45,110 nucleotides of DNA from Mycolicibacterium palauense (GCF_002592005.1 NZ_NVQF01000045.1:1-45110), one strand, 5' to 3'; positions 26,601 to 34,157 are shown, counted from the stretch's first letter. Translations and numbers: made by a program. The notes: generated from the sequence alone by a model not told the origin.

Positions 26601-27396
26601 GCCGCTGCGCAACCGGCTCGACATCCGGGAGAAGCTGGGGGTCACCGACGCCGAGCTGGCCAAGTGGGACCACGTCAGCCGCCGGATGTTCGTGCCGTTC
26701 CACGACGGGGTGATCAGCCAGTTCGAGGGCTACGAGAAGCTGGCCGACCTGGACTGGGACGCCTACCGCGAGAAGTACGGCAACATGCAGCGCCTGGACC
26801 GCATCCTGGAGGCCGAGGACGACGACGTCAACCGCTACAAGGCCTCCAAGCAGGCCGACGCGCTGATGCTGCTGTACCTGCTCTCCGACGAGGAGCTGCG
26901 CGAGATCCTGGCCCGGCTGGGCTACCGGTTCCGCGCCGATCAGGTGCCCAAGATGGTCGACTACTACGAGGCCCGCACCTCGCACGGCTCGACGCTGAGC
27001 GCGGTGGTGCACAGCTGGGTGCTCGCGCGCGCGAACCGCGACCGGGCGCTGGAGTTCTTCCAGCACGTGCTGAAGTCCGACGTCGACGACATCCAGGGCG
27101 GCACCACCGCCGAGGGGGTGCACCTGGCCGCGATGGCCGGCAGCGTCGACCTGATGCAGCGGTGTTTCACCGGGCTGGAGACCCGGGGCGACCGCCTCAT
27201 CCTCGACCCCAACTGGCCCGAGGAGCTGGGCATCCTGGCGTTCCCGATCCACTACCGGGGCATGCACCTGCATCTGCGGGTCAGCGGCAAGGGCGCCATC
27301 GTCAGCATGGAGCCGCGCGGCACCCGCGGCGTGGAGGTGGAGTGCCGCGGGCAGCGCAAGGAGCTGACGCCGGGCAATATCGTGCGGTTCAGCTGA
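23692..27396 (+). CDS. otsB1: OtsB1-type fusion: HAD + trehalose-6-phosphate phosphatase-like + GH65
   Basis: About 1234 residues with three parts. Residues 1-180 are a degenerate HAD-like domain (DAVIFEIESLFG in place of DxDGTL). Residues about 195-440 are an OtsB-like HAD phosphatase with Asp199 and Asp201 (FLDFDGTLSEIVDDP), SGRDLADVRERIG, GSHGFEMV and GDDLTDEDAFEAV. From about 460 to the end is a glycoside hydrolase family 65 domain: ARGLHGEAYRGHIFWDELFIFPV, catalytic acid Glu933 in GPDEFHSGYPD, and the phosphate-binding HGSTLSAVVHS. The architecture matches M. tuberculosis Rv2006. GH65 members cleave or phosphorolyse alpha-glucosides such as trehalose or kojibiose. The start is uncertain: GTG at 23668 is also possible, and the GGAGG before 23692 is only one base away. 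Confidence 0.93.
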   Translation: MDTVIDARFHDAVIFEIESLFGPEAGTPGEDGVPESVLSFVRRLHDAGIRMAGFCVRRGCETVIKSVGLDHLIPASIIVDSDPSASEQRGEHPDETHSAAREAARRLGVAPERSVVVALHAGGGRIPARDGGFALVIEVDWTYTGDHTAEPGPETVVGDLTEVVVRNGDKHMSELPNALDSYGQLIGVFSTREPVVFLDFDGTLSEIVDDPGAATLIDGAAEALTTLATLCPVAVLSGRDLADVRERIGVPGLWYAGSHGFEMVAPDGSFHQHDAAAAAIPVLERAAEELRSECGDVPGVLVEHKRFGVALHYRNVAPGRVGKLIAAVQRAGKRHGLRVTGGRKVIELRPDVDWDKGTALTWVRDRIGDGKRLLPVYIGDDLTDEDAFEAVRSGGLGIVVRSDEDNDRKTAAQFTVADPRQVCEFLRRGAAWLDYFQHTSAEAWEFSYTDYDPPSEKLREALCTVGNGYFATRGAAPESTAGQVHYPGTYAAGVFNRLDDVVDGQHTAHESLVNLPNWLPLTFRIGDGEWFNIDDVEILSYRQTLDLKGAVLTRDVRFRDAAGRTTSLVQQRFVAMDQAHVAALETRITAEDWSGGIQIRSMLDGDVRNTLVERYRALASNHLCDLKKRELNENSVILTMRTTQSDIPVALAARTTVWHEDAPAEANYRLVDEEWAIGHDIFTDLAEGQSVRVEKVVTLVTGRDVATSEAETGAQRRLSRQPCFADIRAAHMLSWGHLWERLSIEFDGHPDELRILRLHLLHLAQTVSYHYEDLDAGVPARGLHGEAYRGHIFWDELFIFPVLNLRLPLVTRSLLRYRYRRLLEARMAAKLAGYDGAMFPWQSGSDGREESPSIHLNPRSHRWNPDASHLAHHIGLAVAYNAWQFYQVTGDHAYLIDYGAEMLVEIARFWVSRTTYDEDSDRYRILGVIGPDEFHSGYPDRPFDGVDNNAYTNVMAVWVILRAMEALQLLPLRNRLDIREKLGVTDAELAKWDHVSRRMFVPFHDGVISQFEGYEKLADLDWDAYREKYGNMQRLDRILEAEDDDVNRYKASKQADALMLLYLLSDEELREILARLGYRFRADQVPKMVDYYEARTSHGSTLSAVVHSWVLARANRDRALEFFQHVLKSDVDDIQGGTTAEGVHLAAMAGSVDLMQRCFTGLETRGDRLILDPNWPEELGILAFPIHYRGMHLHLRVSGKGAIVSMEPRGTRGVEVECRGQRKELTPGNIVRFS

Positions 27397-27405
27397 GCGG
27401 CGGGG

Positions 27406-27783
27406 CTAGCACGCCGGAATGTCCGCGTAGTCAGCGGAATTCGTCAGCTGCACGTCGTGCTGGCGGGTGTAGCCGGCCCCGCCGTCGAAGGCGATCCGGT
27501 AGAACACCGACATGACGGCCTCGGAGTGCTCCAGCGTCTCGCCCGGCCGCGGTGCCTTGCACAGCACCACCACCGGCGTCTCGCGCTCCAGGGTGCTCGA
27601 CGGCGCCGGCTTGCCGGACACCGGGTTCTCGTAGACCAGGCCGTCACCGGCGACCGCCCCGGCGACGCCGTCGTCGCCGGGCCCGCCCGGGCTCTGCCCC
27701 GGGGAGTCCTCGGCGCAGCCCGTCGCCATCGGGGTCGCCATGGCCGCCACCAATACCGCGCCCACCGTGAGTTTTGAGTTCAC
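27406..27783 (-). CDS. Small putative lipoprotein, unknown function
   Basis: 125 residues from GTG at 27783. A short signal peptide (LTVGAVLVAAMATPMATGC) ends in a cysteine at about position 23 in an ATGC context, which is a weak lipobox, so lipid anchoring is likely but not certain. A glycine/proline-rich linker follows (DSPGQSPGGPGDDG) and then a compact domain with two further cysteines (VVVLCKAP and the C-terminal IPAC) that could form a disulfide outside the membrane. It converges with otsB1, nine bases away. No family was recognised. Confidence 0.75.
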   Translation of the reverse strand: MNSKLTVGAVLVAAMATPMATGCAEDSPGQSPGGPGDDGVAGAVAGDGLVYENPVSGKPAPSSTLERETPVVVLCKAPRPGETLEHSEAVMSVFYRIAFDGGAGYTRQHDVQLTNSADYADIPAC

Positions 27784-27865
27784 GGGTTTGTGTATACCCG
27801 GCTTGCCGGCGCTCGGCAGGGTGTTGGGGGCTCGTTCCGCGGCGAGGGTGACGGACCCGGGGCCG

Positions 27866-27985
27866 TCAGCCGTTGAACCGCCAGGTCACCTCGACATCGT
27901 CGTCCTTGAGGGTGACCAGCGCCTGGGTGACGCCGTCGGCGTCGGCGAACTCCACCTCGTAGGCCGGCGGGAGGCCGGGCTCGGA
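27866..27985 (-). pseudogene. C-terminal remnant of a DUF4926-like gene
   Basis: The minus strand encodes PAYEVEFADADGVTQALVTLKDD and ends with WRFNG before a TGA at 27866-27868. This is the conserved C-terminal half of the DUF4926 family (small proteins with YEVEF...G....LxLxxDD). The frame is closed by a stop at 27986-27988, where high-GC coding sequence gives way to different DNA, so the 5' half is missing. It marks a recombination or insertion boundary and is the likely left edge of the island. Confidence 0.6.
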
Positions 27986-28365
27986 CTACGGTGGCAGCTA
28001 AATCAGTTGCCGAGCACCCGGTCGATGCCCAGCCCTGGGCTTGCGGGCTGGACGTGTACGACAGAAATCTCAGGGGAGGAGCAAAAGCCAGATCATCCCA
28101 GGGCCCGTGGTGCCCGCCAGGAAACGAGTTTCCAGACAAGGCCACGGCCGAGGTGCTCAACAATGTGTGGGCTGCCTCCTCGGCGTCTTCCAAGACGAGC
28201 GATCCAGGCGGTGGGGTCGAACCTGCAAGCACACAGGTCGGAGGGATAGGCGGCGACCACAGTCAAGCACTTCACCTGATCTCCGACACTGCCAAATGAA
28301 TCCACCAAGTGGTCACCACGGCGGATCGGAGCAACTCTGAAAGCTGAGCTGTCCTGCGGGCTCGT
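27986..28365. other. Island left edge without a confident gene
   Basis: Codon periodicity is poor in all frames. A plus-strand frame (27991-28299) contains FPDKATAEVLNNVWAASSAS and a minus-strand frame (28093-28308) is also open, but neither has a ribosome-binding site or a recognised family. A short hairpin GGGCT-N5-AGCCC (28358-28372) lies across the stop codon of the next gene and could terminate it. No tRNA or direct repeat that would serve as an attachment site was seen. Confidence 0.5.
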
Positions 28366-29217
28366 TCAGCCCAGCGGGCAACCGGCGAGCTGCTCCAGTT
28401 CGTAACGCCGTTCCGGGGTGAGCCTCGGCCACACCTGGTCAAACGGAAACCACTTCGTGGCGGGTTCGCCATGGTTCCCGGGCTCGCCCCAAACGCCGGC
28501 TCGGACCTGTGCGTCCACGTCGTTCATCGACAGCCCGGACATGAAGCCCAGCAATTGTTCGACCACACGGGTCGGCACCGGCTGCACCGCCACGGCCTCG
28601 ACATCGGCAGCGTCGGCGCGCCATTCGGGCAGAACCCGAAGGGTGTTCCGGAACGACATGACCACCGACGTGAGCGACTCCGCTAGGTCTGCGGAGGCAG
28701 GCCTGGACTCCAACATCGCACGCAGAATATCCACGGCTGGCCGCCCGCCGGGCCACGACCGCAGTGCCGCTATCGGCGATCTGATCTCCACGGCAACGGG
28801 CGGATCACTCAGCTGCTGGGCCATCACCCAGAAATCGGCCTCATCGCTGCGCGCGTAGTAATCGCCGCTGTCAAGATGGGTGAGCACATAAACCGACCGC
28901 AGCGCGTCCCACCTGGATTCAGGAGCGCGGCCCGCCCACTTGCCGACACTGCCGAGGTCTGCGGTCGCCGAAACCGTGCCGGCCCGGTCGTCGAGCAAGG
29001 TGAACGTCTGCCTACGGACCATGTCCGCCCATACAGCTTCTAGCGACATGCCGTACTTGTCGGCAACCTGCTCGACCAGATCGACTGGCGACGGCGGCCG
29101 GAAACCGTCACGCAGGATCGCATCCGCCAGCGACCGCCGGGTGCCGTGATACAACGTGGCTGGAAATGCGCCGAACATGGCATGAAAGTCGGCGTGCTCA
29201 GCGGTGTTCGCGTCCAT
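28366..29217 (-). CDS. Putative ADP-ribosyltransferase-fold (PARP/ART-like) protein
   Basis: 283 residues. The N-terminal third resembles ART domains with an H-Y-E type site: TLYHGTRRSLADAILRDGFRP carries the His (His24) and the helix that contacts NAD, GTVSATADLGSVGKWAGRAP resembles the strand-helix that positions the second residue, and PPVAVEIRSPI offers the Glu. This order recalls DarT-like and RNA 2'-phosphotransferase-like enzymes. The C-terminal part (DVEAVAVQPVPTRVVEQLLGFMSGLS, KWFPFDQVWPRLTPERRYELEQLAG) is not recognised. The ATG has AGGA ten bases upstream. It follows two same-strand reading frames by 69 bases, so it may be the effector of a small two-gene module. The function is inferred from motif order only; no macrodomain antitoxin is present. 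Confidence 0.5.
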   Translation of the reverse strand: MDANTAEHADFHAMFGAFPATLYHGTRRSLADAILRDGFRPPSPVDLVEQVADKYGMSLEAVWADMVRRQTFTLLDDRAGTVSATADLGSVGKWAGRAPESRWDALRSVYVLTHLDSGDYYARSDEADFWVMAQQLSDPPVAVEIRSPIAALRSWPGGRPAVDILRAMLESRPASADLAESLTSVVMSFRNTLRVLPEWRADAADVEAVAVQPVPTRVVEQLLGFMSGLSMNDVDAQVRAGVWGEPGNHGEPATKWFPFDQVWPRLTPERRYELEQLAGCPLG

Positions 29218-29286
29218 TACCGATGGATCCTACGAGCTATTTCACGGTTGTAGCCTGCCCGCGTCCGCGAGTTGGGCGGCGACACT

Positions 29287-30168
29287 TCAGCGGAAGACTT
29301 GGACGATCTCGCCGCTGATCGCCCACCCGCTATCGACTGGATCGACTCGCAGCAGCTCACCGGCGACACACAGATGATCAGTTGGGTTCCACTGCACGCC
29401 ACTGCGATAGAGCGCGACAAGTCGAGGCGCGGCGCCGAGCACTGCACGGCTGTCATCCTGCAGATATTCCGAAAGTTCGTCGGGATGCGCCTCGAGCTGA
29501 TCTGCAAGACGTGCTGTGACCTCGGGCCGCACCACTGATCCGCTGTGGATCTGGAAGGCGGCGATCACTCCGTCGAAGAACGGTTTCATCAGGTTGCCCA
29601 AGACCCGCCGATGCGTGGGCGGTGGCCGAACCCGAAGCTTGACCGCGAAGGCAGTATTGGGTTCGTCCGCGGGCCCGCGAATCTCGACCTCGCGCCGGCG
29701 CAGAGCCAACCAGACCGAGGCAGCGAGCTTCTCACCGCGAAGCGCGCCCAGATCGGTCCAGCCGAATGAAGCCATCGTTCGGCCATACCTCCAGGTATCG
29801 AAGTTGCCGGAGCGCGGCGCAAGCGCGTACCGGTAGCAGAACGGAAACTCGATGCCGTCTGGAGCGGGCGGCGCGGCGGCCGCGAGTTCGAACCGGATCC
29901 CATTGCGGCCGGCGGTGCGAAAGGAATCGATACCGAAAATCAGGAGGTTCTCGACGTCGGTGTCGGCGCGCTTATCACCGAAGAACTTTGCGTGCAGCAC
30001 CTGCTCGGATGAGGGCTCAAGCCGCGCGCACCGCGCCTTGATCTCGGCCCGCAGATGTTCCTGCCAGGCGGGGCGGCGCTGCTTTCCGTACCGGATGTAG
30101 GCATCGGCCCAGGCTTCGACGACAGCACTGCCCGCGACCGGTCCGCAGGTCGTGTAGCACCCCTCCAT
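29287..30168 (-). CDS. Unknown protein, possible C-terminal part of a frameshifted gene
   Basis: Reading from ATG 30168, 293 residues: MEGCYTTCGPVAGSAVVEAWADAYIRYG, then an alpha/beta region (VENLLIFGIDSFRTAG, EFPFCYRYALAPRSGNF) and a C-terminal half with VKLRVRPPPTHRRVLGNLMKPFFDGVIAAF. The last segment faintly recalls RusA-like resolvases (DNLxKxxxD) but the first Asp is Gly, so this is weak. No ribosome-binding site precedes 30168, and credible protein sequence in the frame above ends about 60 bases upstream in another phase. A single-base indel joining 30512-30225 with this frame is therefore likely. The gene sits 69 bases ahead of the ART-fold gene on the same strand. Confidence 0.6.
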   Translation of the reverse strand: MEGCYTTCGPVAGSAVVEAWADAYIRYGKQRRPAWQEHLRAEIKARCARLEPSSEQVLHAKFFGDKRADTDVENLLIFGIDSFRTAGRNGIRFELAAAAPPAPDGIEFPFCYRYALAPRSGNFDTWRYGRTMASFGWTDLGALRGEKLAASVWLALRRREVEIRGPADEPNTAFAVKLRVRPPPTHRRVLGNLMKPFFDGVIAAFQIHSGSVVRPEVTARLADQLEAHPDELSEYLQDDSRAVLGAAPRLVALYRSGVQWNPTDHLCVAGELLRVDPVDSGWAISGEIVQVFR

Positions 30169-30512
30169 CGCAGTGTGCGTGCGCACCCCAGGCAGCCGGC
30201 GAGTCGGAGCAGGTCGGGGTTCCGCCCGCCTGAAAGACACACCTGACACTGCTGAACTGCTCCTTTCCCGAGGCCAACCACCCACTGCTCCAAGTCGCCC
30301 ATCTGGGCCGCGCACACCTTCATGTACGCCCCTGTCAGCGAGCCACGACCGCCGCTGACGTTGCCGGCGAAGAGGTGCCGACAACCGACATGGTGGAACC
30401 GTGCATCGGCTGTGCTGTAGCTACGCGCGATATTGAGCACATACCCCTCGGGAGAGTCCGCCATCCAGGCCAGATAACCGACGTCATCGTCGCAGAACAC
30501 ACGCACGCTCAT
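29940..30512 (-). CDS. Unknown protein, credible only in its first ~96 residues
   Basis: From ATG 30512 with AAGGATG upstream. The first 96 residues look like a real domain: DVGYLAWMADSPEGYVLNIAR, then HHVGCRHLFAG, TGAYMKVCAAQMGDLEQWV and QQCQVC. The spaced His and Cys residues suggest a metal site; similar GYLAWL...GYVLN...HxxxC..KVC domains occur in actinobacterial defence-associated proteins, as I recall. After about 30225 the frame turns into arginine/proline/serine-rich shadow sequence while a neighbouring frame becomes protein-like, pointing to a frameshift. If the frame is intact the protein is 190 residues and overlaps the next gene by 229 bases, which is unusual. Confidence 0.5.
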   Translation of the reverse strand: MSVRVFCDDDVGYLAWMADSPEGYVLNIARSYSTADARFHHVGCRHLFAGNVSGGRGSLTGAYMKVCAAQMGDLEQWVVGLGKGAVQQCQVCLSGGRNPDLLRLAGCLGCARTLRWRGATRPADRSRAVLSSKPGPMPTSGTESSAAPPGRNICGPRSRRGARGLSPHPSRCCTQSSSVISAPTPTSRTS

Positions 30513-31018
30513 CACGGTTCATCCTTCACCATGACAAATGCGCCGCAACGGCACCCACCTATCCTATTTGGCCAGGTCAGAATCGGAATCGCGGCCAGAT
30601 CGAACGTAAAGGAAACGACTTAACACCGCGGTCGGTGCTGCATCGTGCAACTTACGTACATGAATATCGCAGCTATTTCCTCACAGCTGCGATCCTAGGC
30701 CGCTCAAGGTTTCGGCGGCCGACTTCAAGCGTCCAAGCCGCACTGGATCCCTGAATCACAGCCGGGCAAGCGCATGATCCGCCGCACCAGCGGGCCAGGT
30801 CGACAGTCGGCCCGAGCCGATCGGGCTCCGGCGTGGCCATTGTGTGAGTTGTTCGGACGTGCGGACTTGGATCGCGTTGCCTGCAGCCACGCTGGTAGCC
30901 GCGATTGCCGGATACTCCACCCCGATACTCACCGGCGAGCACTCGGCCGGGAACCACCCACCAGGCGTGCAGGCCTCGTCGCGGGGCCACGTCGGGGTGG
31001 AAGGCATAGCTGACCCCG
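30513..31018. other. Gap without a confident gene
   Basis: About 500 bases between the unknown gene and the phosphoesterase. A plus-strand frame from GTG 30844 has one striking hydrophobic stretch (TWIALPAATLVAAIAGYSTPIL) and then loses protein character, so it may be a fragment of a membrane protein. A minus-strand frame (30840-30673, 55 codons) contains DLARWCGGSCACPAV. Neither has a ribosome-binding site. The region 30600-30700 is relatively A/T rich and could hold the promoter for the leftward genes. Confidence 0.4.
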
Positions 31019-32005
31019 TCACGCCGACGGAGTCTGTACGACCACGTCGGCGGTGTGCGGAACGTAGTGCTCCAACTTGATTTCCGTCTCGCCGCTCCAA
31101 CGGTACGCAGTCAGGGTGCCACCGCGCACAGCGCTGAAGTCCACGCAGGCGGTGCGGCTGGTCCAGTCCAGCAGGTGTTCGGGCAAGCCCTGCCGCCAGT
31201 AGTGCCCGTAGAACACCGGCACCGTGCCGTCGTAGACGAAGGAACGCTCGCTCGGGCTCACCTCGATCGGCGGGATCGGCGGGTAGGGCTCGCCGTCCTC
31301 GGTGGTGGCGCCGCCCATCTCGGCAAGCTCGTCCAGCGTCGAACCTCCGGCGTTCCACCACCGCACCCGTGCGCTGTCGCGGCGGCTTCTGTCTTTGTCC
31401 CGGTAGGCGGGCTGGCCGTGGTCGGCCAGGCTGATCTCGGGGCCCTTGAGCAGCACCTCGACTGCCTCGTGCACTGGGTCGCCCTTGCTGCAGGCACGCA
31501 CCAGCTGGTCCGGAGAGGAGAAGCGGTCGGAGCCGAACGCGTCGCGGAGTACTACCATCGATGGCTCGTGCCAGCAGGCGTGCACCACCCGCAACTCCCC
31601 CAGGTCCAGCCACAGCGGCAGCGTTTTGAACCACTCCACGTAGCGGGCCCGCTCTGCGGCCGAAAGCTGACGCAGAAACTCCTCGTGCTGCTTCTGGTTC
31701 TTCTCGCTGTGCTCGCGGAGGAACCGTCCGCCGCCGTCGGGGTGTTCGGTGGCGTAGCTGATGGCGTTGAACTCGTGGTTGCCCAGCACGATCTGCGCGC
31801 TACCGCCGTCGACCATCAGCTTGACGATTTCCAGGACCTGCAGCTGCTCGGGTCCGCGGTCGATCAGGTCGCCGACGAAGACGGCCTGTCGCTGCCGGTG
31901 GCGGTGGGCGCCCGTCGCGTCGCGGGTGTAGCCGAGACCGGTCAACAGATCTTCGAGTTGGGTGGCGCAGCCGTGGACGTCGCCGATGATGTCGAAACCT
32001 GTCAT
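31019..32005 (-). CDS. Metallophosphoesterase (PP1/ApaH/PrpE-like)
   Basis: 328 residues. All calcineurin-like metal motifs are present in order: DIIGDVHGC (residues 4-12), VFVGDLIDRGP, IVLGNHEFNA and the distal VVHACWH. This is the layout of bacterial PP1-like phosphatases and Ap4A hydrolases of the PrpE/ApaH group, using two metal ions to cleave phosphoesters or dinucleoside polyphosphates. The C-terminal part has VFYGHYWRQGLPE, the usual GH motif of the last metal-binding loop. The ATG at 32005 begins right at the first motif. It is divergent from the DNA methyltransferase with a 142-base gap. Whether it belongs to the restriction locus or is a passenger is unknown; nucleotide-signal hydrolysis in a defence context is conceivable. 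Confidence 0.92.
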   Translation of the reverse strand: MTGFDIIGDVHGCATQLEDLLTGLGYTRDATGAHRHRQRQAVFVGDLIDRGPEQLQVLEIVKLMVDGGSAQIVLGNHEFNAISYATEHPDGGGRFLREHSEKNQKQHEEFLRQLSAAERARYVEWFKTLPLWLDLGELRVVHACWHEPSMVVLRDAFGSDRFSSPDQLVRACSKGDPVHEAVEVLLKGPEISLADHGQPAYRDKDRSRRDSARVRWWNAGGSTLDELAEMGGATTEDGEPYPPIPPIEVSPSERSFVYDGTVPVFYGHYWRQGLPEHLLDWTSRTACVDFSAVRGGTLTAYRWSGETEIKLEHYVPHTADVVVQTPSA

Positions 32006-32135
32006 GGACCGATCATCGCATTGGGGTTTGGGCCAACCACCCCATCGTGTCGGGGGAATCCACGATGTGACAGCCGTGGTGGCGAGGTCTGCCGACCGAT
32101 GTCCGTAGGTACGCCTTTCTGTCAGGACTGGCCGC

Positions 32136-32147
32136 TATCGTTAGCCT
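32136..32147 (+). promoter_or_regulatory. Leaderless -10 element of the DNA methyltransferase gene
   Basis: TATCGT (32136-32141) is followed by six bases and the GTG at 32148. This matches the leaderless arrangement seen elsewhere in the window and supports GTG 32148 as the start. A -35 box is not convincing. Confidence 0.5.
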
Positions 32148-34157
32148 GTGTCCGTGTCCCCTGAGACCCGCAGGAAGAACGAGTACGGAGTACGACTCGT
32201 CAGGGGTCCATTCCTCAAACTTCAACCGCATAAAGACCATGTGCAAGGCGCCGAGGACTTCCTCACGTACACGCGAACTGTTCGAAAGCGATGTGGAGCA
32301 CCACTGGCAGCCGATTTCTTCAGCGGCGCCGGCGGGCTCAGCCTCGGTCTTGAGCAAGCGGGATTTAGGGTCGTACTCGGGGCAGACCACGAGCCGTTTG
32401 CCAACCGCACCCACGCCCACCACTTCGGCGGACTATCGGTTGACTGGGACCTCTCGGACCCGTCCGTGGTTGCGAAGGTCGGTGATCTAGTCCGCGAAGC
32501 GGAGATTGACCTGGTGGCAGGCGGCCCGCCCTGCCAACCTTTCTCCAGAGCCGGCCGGTCGATGATCCGTTACAGAGTCCAGTCCGGGCTTCGCGACCCA
32601 CACGACGAACGTAGGGATCTTTGGAGATCGTTCCTAGAGATCGTCGACCGGGCACGCCCGAAGGCCGTTCTCATGGAGAACGTTCCCGACATGGCGCTCG
32701 ACCGGGAGATGTTCATTCTGCGGAGCATGGTTGAAGAGCTCGAACAGATGGATTACTCCGTCGAGGAGCGCGTCGTCGATACCTGGCGTTACGGTGTGCC
32801 ACAGTTTCGTCAGCGCCTCATCCTAGTCGCACTGCAGCACAATACCCAGTTCAGATGGCCCGCAGAGACCGAGCGCAAGGTCACTGTGTGGAACGCAATT
32901 GGTGATCTACCCGAGGTGGAAGGCGGGTGGCGACCCGAGGGAGGCGAGCACGGCTGGGCAGAGTATTCTCATCCGGTCACGCACTTCCAGCGCGAAATGC
33001 GACAAGGCGTTGCTAGGTCCGACTCCCACAAGGTGTTTGACCACATTACACGGCCGGTGCGCGAGGACGATCGCGAAGCGTTCGAATCGATGACACACTC
33101 TACGAAATACACCGACCTCGACAAGGAACATCAGCGCTACCGCGGTGACATCTTCGATGACAAGTACAACAGGCTGAACGAGAACGACCTGTCACGAACG
33201 ATAACCGCGCACATCGCCAAAGACGGTTACTGGTACATCCACCCCCGTCAGAGCCGTACGCTCACTGTTCGCGAGGCGGCTCGGCTCCAAACGTTTCCCG
33301 ACACATTCCGATTCGACGGCCCACCCTCGGCAGCCTTCCGCCAGATCGGGAACGCCGTGCCACCGCGACTCGGCTTCGTCATCGGAACGGCCATTCGCGA
33401 GTCGCTGGACAACCCAACGGATGCAGGGCCCTCCACAAGGCGGAGTGCAGAAGTCCTTGCCCATTGGATGACCAGCTCTGGACACGTCAGAGCCCTCCCA
33501 TGGCTGCAATGGGTCGATGGTGTCCCACCCTCTCGGTGGCTGGTCATTGCATCGGAAGAGCTGCTGGAGAGGGCATCTGCGGCATTGGTGCGGCAGGTCT
33601 GGAAACTCCTGCGGGACAACGACCGTCCGTGGGCGCTTTCGACAGCGAAACGCGATGCTTTCAGCCAGAATTTGGGGTTCATCCTAGAGAACACAGGCCG
33701 CGAACAGCGAATCAAGCGAATTCAGACCATCTCGTGTCAGGCTGAGACGACACCAGGCGTGCTGAACGGGTCAGCTGAGGAGATGCGATCGAAGCTAGGC
33801 ATCGCCGAGGCAGTCGCCAACCTCGCGCTACTCGCAACACCGGTTGAGGCGCCTGATCCGACCGGTGCGGGCGCCGAAGAGCCGATTCTAGTCACGAAGG
33901 GAGTGCTTCGGGTAGCGAGTCGATTCCAGGCAAACGACGTAGACCGAAAGAACCGGCTCACCGACGGGCGCCTGGCAGTAGCCCGTATGGTCGGGTTTGG
34001 TTCGTACTCGCGCGCCGCGCACCTTGGTCTGATTGAACTGGCGAATAGCTGGTGCCGGCCTGTGGATCCAGTATGTGCCGAGTGCCCGCTGCAGCATCAC
34101 TGCGCCGAAGGCAGGCGAATCACTGAACGCACACCTACCCTCTATGGCTCAGATTAA
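32148..34157 (+). CDS. DNA (cytosine-5) methyltransferase fused to an EndoIII-like Fe-S domain
   Basis: 669 residues. The N-terminal 400 residues are a C5 methyltransferase: motif I DFFSGAGGLSLGLEQAGF, motif IV GGPPCQPFSRAG with catalytic Cys129, motif VI MENVPD, motif VIII QFRQRLIL and motif X RQIGNAVPPRLG. The target-recognition region (about 240-380) is short. The C-terminal 230 residues resemble HhH-GPD DNA glycosylases and end in the exact EndoIII cluster spacing C-x6-C-x2-C-x5-C (Cys636, 643, 646, 652). The catalytic Lys and Asp of active glycosylases appear replaced (KLGIAEAVANLAL for GVGRKTANVV; LVTKGVLRV for VDTHIFRV), so this domain may bind DNA rather than cut bases. The gene converges on the MORC-like gene, overlapping by 4 bases. 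It is the presumed modification enzyme of the restriction locus. Confidence 0.92.
   Translation: MSVSPETRRKNEYGVRLVRGPFLKLQPHKDHVQGAEDFLTYTRTVRKRCGAPLAADFFSGAGGLSLGLEQAGFRVVLGADHEPFANRTHAHHFGGLSVDWDLSDPSVVAKVGDLVREAEIDLVAGGPPCQPFSRAGRSMIRYRVQSGLRDPHDERRDLWRSFLEIVDRARPKAVLMENVPDMALDREMFILRSMVEELEQMDYSVEERVVDTWRYGVPQFRQRLILVALQHNTQFRWPAETERKVTVWNAIGDLPEVEGGWRPEGGEHGWAEYSHPVTHFQREMRQGVARSDSHKVFDHITRPVREDDREAFESMTHSTKYTDLDKEHQRYRGDIFDDKYNRLNENDLSRTITAHIAKDGYWYIHPRQSRTLTVREAARLQTFPDTFRFDGPPSAAFRQIGNAVPPRLGFVIGTAIRESLDNPTDAGPSTRRSAEVLAHWMTSSGHVRALPWLQWVDGVPPSRWLVIASEELLERASAALVRQVWKLLRDNDRPWALSTAKRDAFSQNLGFILENTGREQRIKRIQTISCQAETTPGVLNGSAEEMRSKLGIAEAVANLALLATPVEAPDPTGAGAEEPILVTKGVLRVASRFQANDVDRKNRLTDGRLAVARMVGFGSYSRAAHLGLIELANSWCRPVDPVCAECPLQHHCAEGRRITERTPTLYGSD

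Noticed and set aside
27991..28299. Plus-strand 102-codon frame at the island edge
   Set aside because: No ribosome-binding site, weak codon periodicity, no recognised family; left as unassigned.
29287..29700. RusA-like Holliday-junction resolvase call for the unknown protein
   Set aside because: Only one segment (NLMKPFFDG) is reminiscent and the key first Asp is replaced by Gly; too weak for a functional name.
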